DNA of 9,496 bases from an uncultured Lachnospiraceae bacterium (GCA_910579425.1 CAJTVL010000123.1:1-9496), one strand, 5' to 3'. Shown: positions 1 through 5,678, counted from the first letter of the stretch. Program-made: numbers and translations. Notes: generated from the letters alone by a model not told the origin.

Positions 1-149
1 GGTCATATATTGTCAATTTAAAATATATTGAAAAGGTAAACAGTCATGAAGTTACGCTTTGCAACGGATTAAAGGTAGTAATTGGAAGGATTCACAGTAA
101 AGAGTTTAAGAAGGAGTTTTTTAAATGGAGAATGTGGTTTGATGATTGA
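1..149 (+). CDS. LytTR-family response regulator, C-terminal end only (5' end outside window)
   Basis: The frame is open from the window edge to TGA at 147-149 and gives about 49 residues. They read as the end of a LytTR (AgrA/VirR-type) DNA-binding domain: a SYIVNLKYIEKV strand, then HEVTLCNGLKVVIGR, then a basic-aromatic tail with KEFKKEFFKW. The pattern of a hydrophobic strand, then x-V-T-L-x-N-G, then a [IV]-[GS]-[RK] turn and a final amphipathic helix is characteristic of this family. Such proteins normally carry an N-terminal receiver domain phosphorylated by a membrane kinase and bind pairs of direct repeats through the LytTR domain. The receiver, if present, lies upstream of the window. 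A direct-repeat pair that could be its target starts 4 bp after the stop codon. The family call is fairly secure despite the short length; the specific regulator cannot be named. Confidence 0.72.
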   Translation, partial: SYIVNLKYIEKVNSHEVTLCNGLKVVIGRIHSKEFKKEFFKWRMWFDD

Positions 150-152
150 TTT

Positions 153-187
153 TGTGTCGTTTATGCAAAATCTGTGTTGTTTATACA
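153..187 (+). promoter_or_regulatory. Two 15-bp direct repeats, possible LytTR regulator site
   Basis: TGTGTCGTTTATGCA (153-167) and TGTGTTGTTTATACA (173-187) differ at two positions and repeat with a 20-bp period, about two helical turns. LytTR regulators such as AgrA bind two roughly 9-bp direct repeats with a GTT core and a period close to 21 bp; GTTTAT is the shared core here. A TATAAA hexamer at 218-223 could be a -10 box. The hexamer 17 bp upstream of it (TTTTAT) is a poor -35, as expected at an activator-dependent promoter. The repeats sit between the LytTR gene and the lipoprotein gene. The repeats are seen directly; their function is inferred. Confidence 0.45.
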
Positions 188-243
188 GGGAGTATTTTAT
201 ATTCCTTCTCACTGTGATATAAATATGGTGTTAATCATGTTAC

Positions 244-249
244 AGGAGG
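244..249 (+). promoter_or_regulatory. Ribosome binding site that favours the GTG start at 259
   Basis: A perfect AGGAGG lies 9 nt before a GTG codon at 259. The in-frame ATG at 310, which begins a textbook MKK lipoprotein signal peptide, has no comparable Shine-Dalgarno sequence in front of it. The two lines of evidence therefore favour different starts for the same protein. Confidence 0.6.
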
Positions 250-258
250 ATAGCAGAA

Positions 259-1716
259 GTGGTACAAGGCATGTTACTTATGGGTTGGCATTTAAATGGA
301 AAATCAGTAATGAAAAAAGCGGTAATGGCAATGATAATGGGGGCGGCTCTGTTAACAGTTTCATCTTGTGGGCAGGCAAAGGAAGACGCTCAAACGGATG
401 TAATAAGCAGCGATGCAGAACCAGGCGGCGGCACTGGTGAAGTTCGGGAAACACAAAATGCCAACATTACCGGTTCGGATTTGGCAGAATTGGAAAACCT
501 GACAGGAGAATATGAATATTTATCGGATTATGGAATCGGTAAATTAGTGATTCAAAAATCATCCAATGGATATGATATTTCCGACTATGAGTCGGAATCT
601 TCCTGTCGCTTTTTAGCGGATTCATCTAATATAGAAACTATAGAAAATAATCGGATATATGTAAAGTACCCCGAACAGGTATTTTCTGACGATACAGTTA
701 ACTTTAGCTATTATGTTTTAGAATATAGTACAGATGAAATCAATGTGTATTACGGAGAAGCAGGGTTTGAAGAGGCTCAGTTGTTATATCATGCCACAAA
801 GAAAACAGAGGTGAGGGCGGACGTATATGAGTATGAGGGTGAATATAATAGTTATGATGTAAACGAGCCGGCGTTAGAAATAAAGAAAAATGATGATGAA
901 ACTTATCAGATACAGATAGATTTATTCAGGCTCTGGGGTTTTTATGATGATGCGGGAAAAATTACGGAAGAAGGATTGGAATTTGCAGCAACAGGTCCTG
1001 GTGGAAATGAGGTGAATGGAGTCATTAAATTGGAAGAGGATATTGCGGTCGTAACCATTTTTGGTCAGGAATGGCTTGATTTTGCAGGATTGAGTGAATA
1101 CAGATTTTACAAAACCTCAGATGTTCCTAACATAGATGATTTTCCGGCAAATCAGCAGGAGAGCAATATGCAGGATGCTGCGGATACTGGTTCGGAAGCA
1201 ACAGATGAATTATTAGATTCCTTTATCAATGGATTGGCAGACGCAGTTGACTCTGAAGATTCGGCATCGACATTTTCTGTTAGCGATTTAAATATGGATT
1301 CTGAGGAAGGGGATGCATATTCGATTGGAGAGAGAGTCGATCTTGACAATGATGGAGAAAACGAACTGATTATTAACGGGCCTTATGGTGGAATATACCT
1401 TGATGCGCGTGATGACAAGGTATATGAATTTGCCGCAGGAGAGGGCACTGCTCTTATTCTTTCTTATACCTGCTATAATGGAGCCGTATGGATTATGTAC
1501 AGCAACAGATCGAGTGCAGGATTTGAATTTTACCATATGGAAAAATTTGAAGGAGCTGATAACTTAACTGCAGAAATGAATTTCGGTGAGGAATTTGACG
1601 TCAATAATGCAGAAGCCGGAATAAAATATACATTGAATGGGGCTGAAATTTCATATGATGAATATACAGAATTATGCAGCAAAATTTTTGCTGCTGAAGT
1701 AAATACAAATTATTAA
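259..1716 (+). CDS. Secreted lipoprotein with two beta-rich modules and a DxDxDG calcium-type loop; function unknown
   Basis: A 485-residue protein if read from GTG 259 (start chosen for the AGGAGG before it); from ATG 310 it is 468 residues. A hydrophobic signal runs from M18 to the lipobox VSSC, with C37 as the lipid-anchored residue, so the protein should sit on the outer face of the membrane. An acidic, low-complexity linker follows (about 38-80). Two similar modules come next, about 82-181 and 191-287. Each opens with a GEY turn and an acidic or hydroxyl-rich strand with L-x-I-x-K, and each closes with an aromatic strand (LYHAT / FYKT). A second linker leads to a C-terminal domain (about 315-485) with D361-x-D363-x-D365-G-x-x-E369, the pattern of an EF-hand or dockerin-type calcium loop, followed by an NGPYGGIYLDAR segment. 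I remember this C-terminal domain in other Lachnospiraceae lipoproteins of unknown role. The direct-repeat pair upstream suggests control by the neighbouring LytTR regulator. No enzyme motif was recognised. Confidence 0.85.
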   Translation: MVQGMLLMGWHLNGKSVMKKAVMAMIMGAALLTVSSCGQAKEDAQTDVISSDAEPGGGTGEVRETQNANITGSDLAELENLTGEYEYLSDYGIGKLVIQKSSNGYDISDYESESSCRFLADSSNIETIENNRIYVKYPEQVFSDDTVNFSYYVLEYSTDEINVYYGEAGFEEAQLLYHATKKTEVRADVYEYEGEYNSYDVNEPALEIKKNDDETYQIQIDLFRLWGFYDDAGKITEEGLEFAATGPGGNEVNGVIKLEEDIAVVTIFGQEWLDFAGLSEYRFYKTSDVPNIDDFPANQQESNMQDAADTGSEATDELLDSFINGLADAVDSEDSASTFSVSDLNMDSEEGDAYSIGERVDLDNDGENELIINGPYGGIYLDARDDKVYEFAAGEGTALILSYTCYNGAVWIMYSNRSSAGFEFYHMEKFEGADNLTAEMNFGEEFDVNNAEAGIKYTLNGAEISYDEYTELCSKIFAAEVNTNY

Positions 1717-1743
1717 GAAATTAATGAATAAATGATAATTGTG

Positions 1744-1771
1744 ATAAAGGACTGTTTCGGCAGTCCTTTAT
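1744..1771 (+). terminator. Hairpin terminator after the lipoprotein gene
   Basis: An 11-bp perfect stem pairs 1744-1754 with 1761-1771 around a TTTCGG loop, starting 28 bp after the lipoprotein stop. The stem ends in CCTTTAT, so the T tract is short. It separates the lipoprotein gene from the merR promoter. Confidence 0.65.
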
Positions 1772-1795
1772 AATCCGTATGCTAAAATAAAATTG

Positions 1796-1826
1796 TTGAC
1801 CTGAAGCGTACTTCATAGTTTATGAT
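1796..1826 (+). promoter_or_regulatory. MerR-type promoter with 19-bp spacer and embedded operator
   Basis: TTGACC at 1796-1801 and TATGAT at 1821-1826 are separated by 19 bp, the over-long spacer typical of promoters that MerR-family activators twist into an active form. Inside the spacer lies an inverted repeat, TGAAG (1802-1806) and CTTCA (1811-1815), around CGTA. This resembles the known MerR-family operator layout ACCTxxAGTxxACTxxAGGT. The merR start is 21 bp beyond the -10 box, so the operon is probably autoregulated. Confidence 0.7.
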
Positions 1827-1847
1827 AACAGGGAAAGGTGGATTTAT

Positions 1848-2276
1848 ATGTATTCAGCAAAAGAAGCAGCAGAAATGACGGGATTATCGACAGCAGCATT
1901 AAGGTATTATGAAAAGGAACAGTTATTGCCGCAGATTTCCCGGACAAGCCAGAAATACAGGCAGTATTCGGATTCAGATATTGAATGGATAAAAATGGTT
2001 CAATGCCTGAGAAGGGCAAATGTGCCAATCCAGTCAGTTAAAAAATATATTGCCCTGTTGGTACAGGGTGGGAAAACAATGGAACAGCGGTATGGCATGG
2101 TTCAGGATTACATTAGGGATATTCAGGAACAGATGGATCAGCTGCAAAATGCGCTTGCCTTAACACGCGAAAAGTCAGCATTTTATGAAAAACGTTTAAA
2201 GGAGCCGTCAAGCAGGGATTTAACATATCTGGAAGAATGGGAATTGTTTAAAAATGAAGAAGGGAAGGAAGAATGA
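1848..2276 (+). CDS. MerR-family transcriptional regulator, AdhR-like
   Basis: A 142-residue protein with an AGGTGG ribosome site 6 nt before its ATG. Residues 1-20 form the winged-helix reading head (YSAKEAAEMTGLSTAALRYY). The wing contains QKYRQYSDSDIEWI (about 35-48). A hydrophobic second helix pair spans about 50-72, and a long coiled dimerisation helix covers about 76-120. There is no C-terminal cysteine cluster, so this is not a classical metal sensor. The only cysteine is C53, close to the conserved cysteine (about residue 52-54) of the AdhR/NmlR group, which responds to reactive aldehydes and electrophiles. The VQCLRRANVPIQSVKKY stretch also resembles AdhR as I remember it. It overlaps the dehydrogenase gene by 4 nt (ATGA), so the two are translationally coupled. 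Family assignment is firm; the inducer is inferred. Confidence 0.9.
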   Translation: MYSAKEAAEMTGLSTAALRYYEKEQLLPQISRTSQKYRQYSDSDIEWIKMVQCLRRANVPIQSVKKYIALLVQGGKTMEQRYGMVQDYIRDIQEQMDQLQNALALTREKSAFYEKRLKEPSSRDLTYLEEWELFKNEEGKEE

Positions 2277-3040
2277 AAACGGTTTTGATTACGGGAACCA
2301 CCAGCGGGATCGGAAAAGCCTTTGCGGAAAAATTCGCAGATGAGGGGTATGATTTGATTCTTGTTGCGAGGAATGAGCAGAAGTTAAAACAACAGCAGGC
2401 AGCTTTGCAGGAGAACTACCATGTGGCAGTGAAATACATTGTTCAGGATTTGACACAGGAGAGTGCGGCAGGTTTGATAATGGCGGATATAGATAAATGG
2501 AAGGTCACCATTGATGTTCTTGTAAATAACGCAGGCTTTAATGAGTGTGGTTTTTTTGTGGATACCAGACTTGACAGGGAGCTTGAAATGATAAATATGC
2601 ATATACGGTTTGTAACAGAATTGACAAAACGTATATTAGTACATATGAAAGAAAACGGCTATGGGAGAATCCTGAATGTAGGCTCAACAGGCTCTTTTAT
2701 CCCATCTCCCACAGATGCTGTTTATTCTGCTACGAAAGCATATATTATGTCTTTTTCCAATGCTTTACGCGGCGAGCTTAGTAAAACAGGGATAAAGATA
2801 ACTACTTTATGTCCGGGGGCAACGAAGACAGAATTTGCTGTAAAAGCAAATATTCAAAACACATTGCTGTTCAGGATTGCAGTTATGAAGCCGGAAAAAG
2901 TAGTGGAGATTGCTTACCGTAAGATGATGAAAGGAAGAAGGCTGGTTATTCCGGGGATATATAATAAGCTGTTGGTTGTATTTTCCAAAGTAATGCCAAT
3001 AAGCCTAACAAATAGGATTACGATTCTTATGATGAAATAA
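2273..3040 (+). CDS. Classical short-chain dehydrogenase/reductase (SDR)
   Basis: A 255-residue cytoplasmic NAD(P)-dependent oxidoreductase. The Rossmann motif TGTTSGIG is at 7-14; R33 after the second strand hints at NADP preference. D59 is the adenine-contact aspartate and NNAG lies at 85-88. The catalytic set is N108, S138, Y151 and K155 (Y-S-A-T-K), with the PG motif at 181-182. Length and motif order match the classical SDR family, close to the DltE/COG0300 branch, where substrates are varied ketones, aldehydes or alcohols. The ATG overlaps the merR stop (ATGA), so it is the second gene of that operon. An AdhR-like regulator next to it suggests a role in carbonyl detoxification, which is an inference. 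The final 127 bp are antisense to a minus-strand open frame, which I interpret as run-on of a broken gene. Confidence 0.92.
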   Translation: MKTVLITGTTSGIGKAFAEKFADEGYDLILVARNEQKLKQQQAALQENYHVAVKYIVQDLTQESAAGLIMADIDKWKVTIDVLVNNAGFNECGFFVDTRLDRELEMINMHIRFVTELTKRILVHMKENGYGRILNVGSTGSFIPSPTDAVYSATKAYIMSFSNALRGELSKTGIKITTLCPGATKTEFAVKANIQNTLLFRIAVMKPEKVVEIAYRKMMKGRRLVIPGIYNKLLVVFSKVMPISLTNRITILMMK

Positions 3041-3705
3041 ATGCGGCAAAATTGGGGAAAATGCCATAAATCATGTAAAGACCGCCGCACTATGGAAACT
3101 GCAACGTTCATGCTGGCATAGTCTGGCGTTTTCAAAGCCGGCAGGGATTGATCGTCCTCTTTTGTACCATGCTCGGCTCGTCGGGTTTCCTGATTGCCGT
3201 TCCCGTTTGCTCCTGGAACTTGCGGTTTCTCTCCCGCCGCGGGCAGCGGGAAATACGCAAATTCAATGGCGGCACTGAGTTCCGCTGTCTGATTGATATT
3301 CTGAAGCAGATGGTCTATCTGGAATTGAACATCCGCCCTGATAGCGGCCTCGTCTCGGAGTTCGTCTTTTGTTTTGTTCCTAAGAGTGAAAGAGTATTCC
3401 AGCCGAGCTTTGTCCCCTGCATAAGAGGATGTTACTTCTCCGCTGTAGCTTCGTGTTTTCCAATCGTCGCCAGCCAGCGGCAGGATGTAAAGCAGAAACT
3501 CGGCTATGGTCATTTCCTCATAGCCGTCAAATCGGAGGGACAGCAGTTTTTCATGTTTCCCGCTGGTAAAGGTGCTGTCCGACGGAAGGGGATCTTTTGC
3601 GCTGACGGGTATGCCGGGGGCCGGGGTGTTTCCCTGTTCTCCGCAGCCTGCCAGCGCACCCATGATAAGCAGAGCGGCGAGAACGAGTAATAGGTATTTT
3701 TTCAT
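2914..3705 (-). pseudogene. Truncated lipoprotein gene (two-component-linked), running on antisense to the SDR gene
   Basis: Read from ATG 3705 with an AAGGAG site before it, the frame starts with a clean lipoprotein signal, MKKYLLLVLAALLIMGALAGC (C21). It continues with KLLSLRFDGYEEMTIAEF, a WKTRSYSG strand region, NKTKDELRDEAA and a final LPALKTPDYASM segment that ends near 3100. Beyond that the frame runs on through unrelated sequence, antisense to the SDR 3' end, giving a hydrophobic, non-homologous tail to the stop at 2914. Compared with relatives I remember, about 50-60 residues seem missing after TIAEF and about 30 more before NKTKDEL, both without a frame change, so the middle is shortened as well as the end. 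The G+C level is visibly higher than in the SDR gene. It lies downstream of the two-component relic and carries its own promoter-like region. A product could still be made and exported, but the native C-terminus is gone. Confidence 0.6.
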
Positions 3706-3747
3706 TATCAAATGCTCCTTTCTGTTACCCTTTCCGGGTACAGCTTT

Positions 3748-3783
3748 ATCATACCGGCCCAGCTTGAATTGAGTTTGTATTGA
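3748..3783 (-). promoter_or_regulatory. Promoter of the lipoprotein relic with tandem 11-bp direct repeats
   Basis: On the minus strand, TCAATACAAAC (3783-3773) is followed at once by TCAATTCAAGC (3772-3762), identical at 9 of 11 positions. A TATGAT hexamer at 3753-3748 is a candidate -10, and the repeats cover its -35 position. An 11-bp tandem repeat overlapping a weak -35 is the usual site layout of OmpR/PhoB-type regulators, the family of the neighbouring regulator relic. The pattern is seen directly; the pairing is inferred. Confidence 0.4.
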
Positions 3784-3803
3784 ATATGTTTTTTATGTGG
3801 AGA

Positions 3804-3820
3804 AACGCAAACTTTGCGTT
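3804..3820. repeat. Short perfect inverted repeat AACGCAAA/TTTGCGTT
   Basis: Eight-base arms flank a single C. It adjoins the larger terminator hairpin at 3824-3856, on the side that minus-strand transcription reaches after that terminator. It may be part of a double terminator or a small binding site. Confidence 0.4.
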
Positions 3821-3823
3821 GGA

Positions 3824-3856
3824 AAAGGGCGGCAAGCCTTTCGCTTACCGCCCTTT
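3824..3856 (-). terminator. Terminator of the two-component relic
   Basis: AAAGGGCGG (3824-3832) pairs perfectly with CCGCCCTTT (3848-3856). On the minus strand the stem ends in CCCTTTT, a short T tract. It starts 15 bp past the kinase stop codon, which is where the regulator-kinase transcript should end. Confidence 0.65.
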
Positions 3857-3870
3857 GAGGTCTGATATTT

Positions 3871-4329
3871 CTAAAATTGTGCTGATACCATTACGCCTTG
3901 TGATGTGTTTTTGATTTCGATTGCCGCCCCATGCAGATCAAGAATTATTTTGACAATGTATAAACCCAATCCTGTACCGCCGGTCTGTCGGTTTCTTGAC
4001 TGATCTACACGATAAAACGCCTCAAACAATTTTGGAATATCCTCGTCAGGGATATGTACCCCTGTATTCTCAATCGTCAAATGCGCTTTTTCAGCGGCCT
4101 GCCATACTTTAACCGTTATTCGTCCCCCCGCTGGGGAATATGCGGCGGCGTTTCCCAAAAGGTTATCCACTACTTTTTGAAGAAGCTGCAAATCGCCTGA
4201 AATGCAGATTTTGGGGGATATATCTTTTTCAACAATCTGATTGCAATAATCCTCAATAGTAAATAATGCTTCCTCTTTTGTAAAATGGGAAATGTCCTCA
4301 ACGAAATAAGGCCTAATTCGCCTTATCAA
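3871..4329 (-). pseudogene. Histidine kinase fragment: ATPase domain only
   Basis: A 152-residue frame with a TTG start. It contains a full HATPase_c domain: N box DNLLGNAAAYS (N60), G1 box ENTGVHIP (88-90), F box FEAFYRVD (102-109) and G2 box GGTGLGL (117-123). It ends at VMVSAQF, the normal C-terminus of VanS/PhoR-like kinases. No signal-sensing region, membrane segment, HAMP domain or phospho-accepting HisKA histidine is present, so at least half of the usual protein is missing. The frame overlaps the end of the regulator gene by 17 nt. An intact kinase would begin there with its membrane region, so a deletion seems to have joined the regulator's end to the kinase's middle. It cannot act as a phosphodonor; an isolated ATP-binding domain is all that could be made. 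Confidence 0.8.
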
Positions 4330-4720
4330 TTCTATATCGCACCCCTCTGATCGTTTCTATGTAGTCTGCGGCTCCGAGCTTTTTCCGTAAGTTTTTGATA
4401 TGCGTGTCAATAATCCGTTCTTCTCCGAAAAACTCATATTTCCAAAGAGTTTGTAAGAGATTTTGCCGCGTTAAAATCCGGCCCTGGTGCGTTATCAGCT
4501 CCCGCAGGATTTCAAACTCGCGGGGCGTGAGGTCAATACTGTCTTTTGGGGTATGTACTCGATACCCCTCTAAATCCAATGTAAGATTTTTGTAGGTAAT
4601 TGTCTGCGGTTCGCCAGACTGTTTTGCGGAGCGGCGTAAAACAGCGGCGATTTTCCGCAACAGGACAGGCATGGAGAACGGCTTTGTAATATAGTCGTCG
4701 GCTTGTAAATCCAGCTTTTT
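4313..4720 (-). pseudogene. OmpR-family response regulator lacking most of its receiver domain
   Basis: The frame is open from just after a TAA at 4723-4721 to the stop at 4313. It starts inside the receiver at KKLDLQADDYITKPFSMPVLL, which carries the conserved K-P of the beta5-alpha5 switch. The linker then leads to a complete Trans_reg_C winged helix (LTPREFEILRELITHQ, then the RIIDTHIKNLRKKLG recognition helix and the IRGVRYRI wing). The phosphorylation aspartate and the first four strands of the receiver are absent. The first usable ATG is 4672, giving 119 residues that are essentially a free DNA-binding domain; no good ribosome site was seen. Downstream it overlaps the kinase fragment. 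If expressed it could still bind DNA without phosphorylation control, for example the 11-bp repeats at 3762-3783. Confidence 0.8.
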
Positions 4721-4777
4721 TTACAGCAAGATTATATACGGACAACCAAATTGTTTCAAGACTTCTTTGCCCTGTGA

Positions 4778-4990
4778 TATGAATGGAATTATTTTAAGAG
4801 AAGTGGTGAAATACGGTGGTGCTATTACAAAGGCCCAACCTGGACGTGGATGATGCCTTCTGCAATGGATGTCCTCCGGAATGCCATATCTTGAACAGCT
4901 CCTAAAGGTTGGCTTCTTCAAAATGGAGCAGGAAATTCTGGATTTAAACTGGTAGCAGTTTTTGCAGTGACAGAAAAAGAGTTTGTATAG
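4778..4990 (+). other. Possible decayed coding frame, unidentified
   Basis: The 380 bp between the regulator relic and the recombinase relic (4724-5102) hold no intact gene. One plus-strand frame runs from after TGA 4775-4777 to TAG 4988-4990, interrupted only by a TGA at 4892-4894. Its two halves read plausibly protein-like (a tryptophan-rich part with YKGPTWTWMMPSAMDVL, then NSGFKLVAVFAVTEKEFV). Another frame, ending at 4952, gives GMPYLEQLLKVGFFKMEQE, which also looks protein-like. I cannot assign a family. A strong plus-strand terminator follows at 5036, which fits a former plus-strand gene here. Confidence 0.25.
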
Positions 4991-5035
4991 AAAAGATGGA
5001 TAGCATATAGAAAATTGATAAGCAGGGTATAGCTC

Positions 5036-5073
5036 GGAGTGGTTTCCCGGAAAGGGATCCCACTCCCCTTTTT
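5036..5073 (+). terminator. Rho-independent terminator
   Basis: GGAGTGG (5036-5042) pairs with CCACTCC (5060-5066), with an inner TCCC/GGGA pairing, followed by CC and five T residues (5069-5073). It has the proper T tract only on the plus strand, so it ends plus-strand transcription from the decayed 4.7-5.0 kb region and not the recombinase fragment. Confidence 0.75.
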
Positions 5074-5102
5074 ATATATGGAGAATAACATCTAATGCCA
5101 TT

Positions 5103-5441
5103 TTATGGCCCCCGCAATTTAACAGCAGAAGCCGCCATCCTGCGCCGCTTACCATCAAGGGCGGCATAGTGCTTTCTGGTGGTGCCCACATCAGAAAGTC
5201 CCAAAACATCTGCCACCAGATAAATATCCCCTGTTTCCCGATACAGACTTGTGCCGAACGTGGACCGCAGCTTGTGCGGAGTTATTTTCTTCTGGGGAAT
5301 AAATTCTTTTGTGTATTTTTCAACAAGGTTTTCTACCGCATGAATGCTTATCCCCTTAAAGACGAAAGTTTCCGGTGAAACGTTTGTTGCAAGGGGGACA
5401 CCTATTGTCATATCAGAGGTGCATACTGCCTGCCGGAACAC
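5103..5441 (-). pseudogene. Tyrosine recombinase/integrase, C-terminal fragment
   Basis: The frame encodes 112 residues from a GTG; recognisable homology begins about residue 25 (near 5369). Catalytic-domain motifs are ITPHKLRSTFGTSLY, with the H56-x-x-R59 box, and VLGLSDVGTTRKHY, with nucleophile Y92, then a basic tail DGKRRRMAASAVKLR. The N-terminal arm-binding and core-binding domains and the first catalytic arginine are missing, so the protein is about a third of normal length. Residue 82 is leucine where the family normally has histidine (LGHSD), a second inactivating sign. The first ~24 residues are antisense to the GNAT relic and are not recombinase sequence. It marks an old integrative element; no attachment site could be identified. 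Confidence 0.8.
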
Positions 5442-5585
5442 AGGGGAAAGGGATTATATCAAAATTTATTGAACTTTATCGTATCTGTGTTGAAAAGAGA
5501 AGGTTATATCAGACTTGGAGTGGATTTTGAAAGTTTTAATCCAACAGCCCGCGGATTTTGGCTAAAAAGATCATTGTTAAAATGA
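5379..5585 (+). pseudogene. GNAT N-acetyltransferase relic (C-terminal part)
   Basis: In the frame from 5379 to TGA 5583-5585 the reading HIRGAYCLPEHRGKGLYQNL contains the acetyl-CoA pyrophosphate loop R-G-K-G of GNAT motif A. It is followed by LKREGYIRLGVDFESFNPTA and RGFWLK, the motif B region of a GNAT subgroup in which FESFNPTA-x-GFW is typical as I remember it. The N-terminal half is missing and homology stops at the final RSLLK, short of the usual C-terminal strands. There is no start codon or ribosome site. Its 5' end lies head to head with the recombinase fragment near 5370-5400, a likely junction. It is unrelated in sequence to the intact GNAT next door. Confidence 0.6.
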
Positions 5586-5674
5586 GAATTGGTGCATATC
5601 AATTTGTTGTGTCTGGAAATATAATGTGCAACACTGCTCAACAGACTGAGCATTTTCCATTAGCCAAAGCGTAA
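5582..5674 (+). pseudogene. N-terminal scrap of a probable nitrilase-family (carbon-nitrogen hydrolase) protein
   Basis: ATG 5582 overlaps the TGA of the GNAT relic (ATGA), a typical coupled start. The 30-residue frame opens with MRIGAYQFVVSGNI, which resembles the first strand of nitrilase-superfamily enzymes (M-[KR]-I-[AG]-x-x-Q-F-x-V-x-G-[ND]-I). It then loses similarity and stops at 5674, 4 bp before the end of the next gene on the other strand. All catalytic residues (Glu, Lys, Cys) would lie in the missing part. The short length makes the family call tentative. Confidence 0.35.
5635..5656 (+). terminator. Possible small terminator-like hairpin
   Basis: TGCTCA (5635-5640) and TGAGCA (5647-5652) form a perfect 6-bp stem around ACAGAC, followed by TTTT (5653-5656). 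It lies inside the nitrilase-like scrap, at about the place where its similarity ends. Confidence 0.35.
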
Positions 5675-5678
5675 AAAA

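Noticed and set aside
174..440. An 88-residue plus-strand open frame overlapping the lipoprotein start
   Set aside because: It lacks a ribosome site, is low in complexity and overlaps the signal peptide of the better-supported lipoprotein gene in another frame.
1152..1536. Minus-strand open frames inside the lipoprotein gene
   Set aside because: They are antisense shadows of an intact gene, with no ribosome sites or recognisable motifs.
3148..3772. Plus-strand frames opposite the lipoprotein relic
   Set aside because: The opposite strand has a clean lipoprotein signal and ribosome site; the plus frames have no motifs and are GC-driven shadows.
4721..4921. Minus-strand 66-residue frame upstream of the regulator relic
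   Set aside because: It has no ribosome site or family resemblance; the terminator downstream argues for former plus-strand coding.
5370..5441. The first ~24 residues of the recombinase open frame as real recombinase sequence
   Set aside because: This part is antisense to the GNAT relic and does not resemble the recombinase family.
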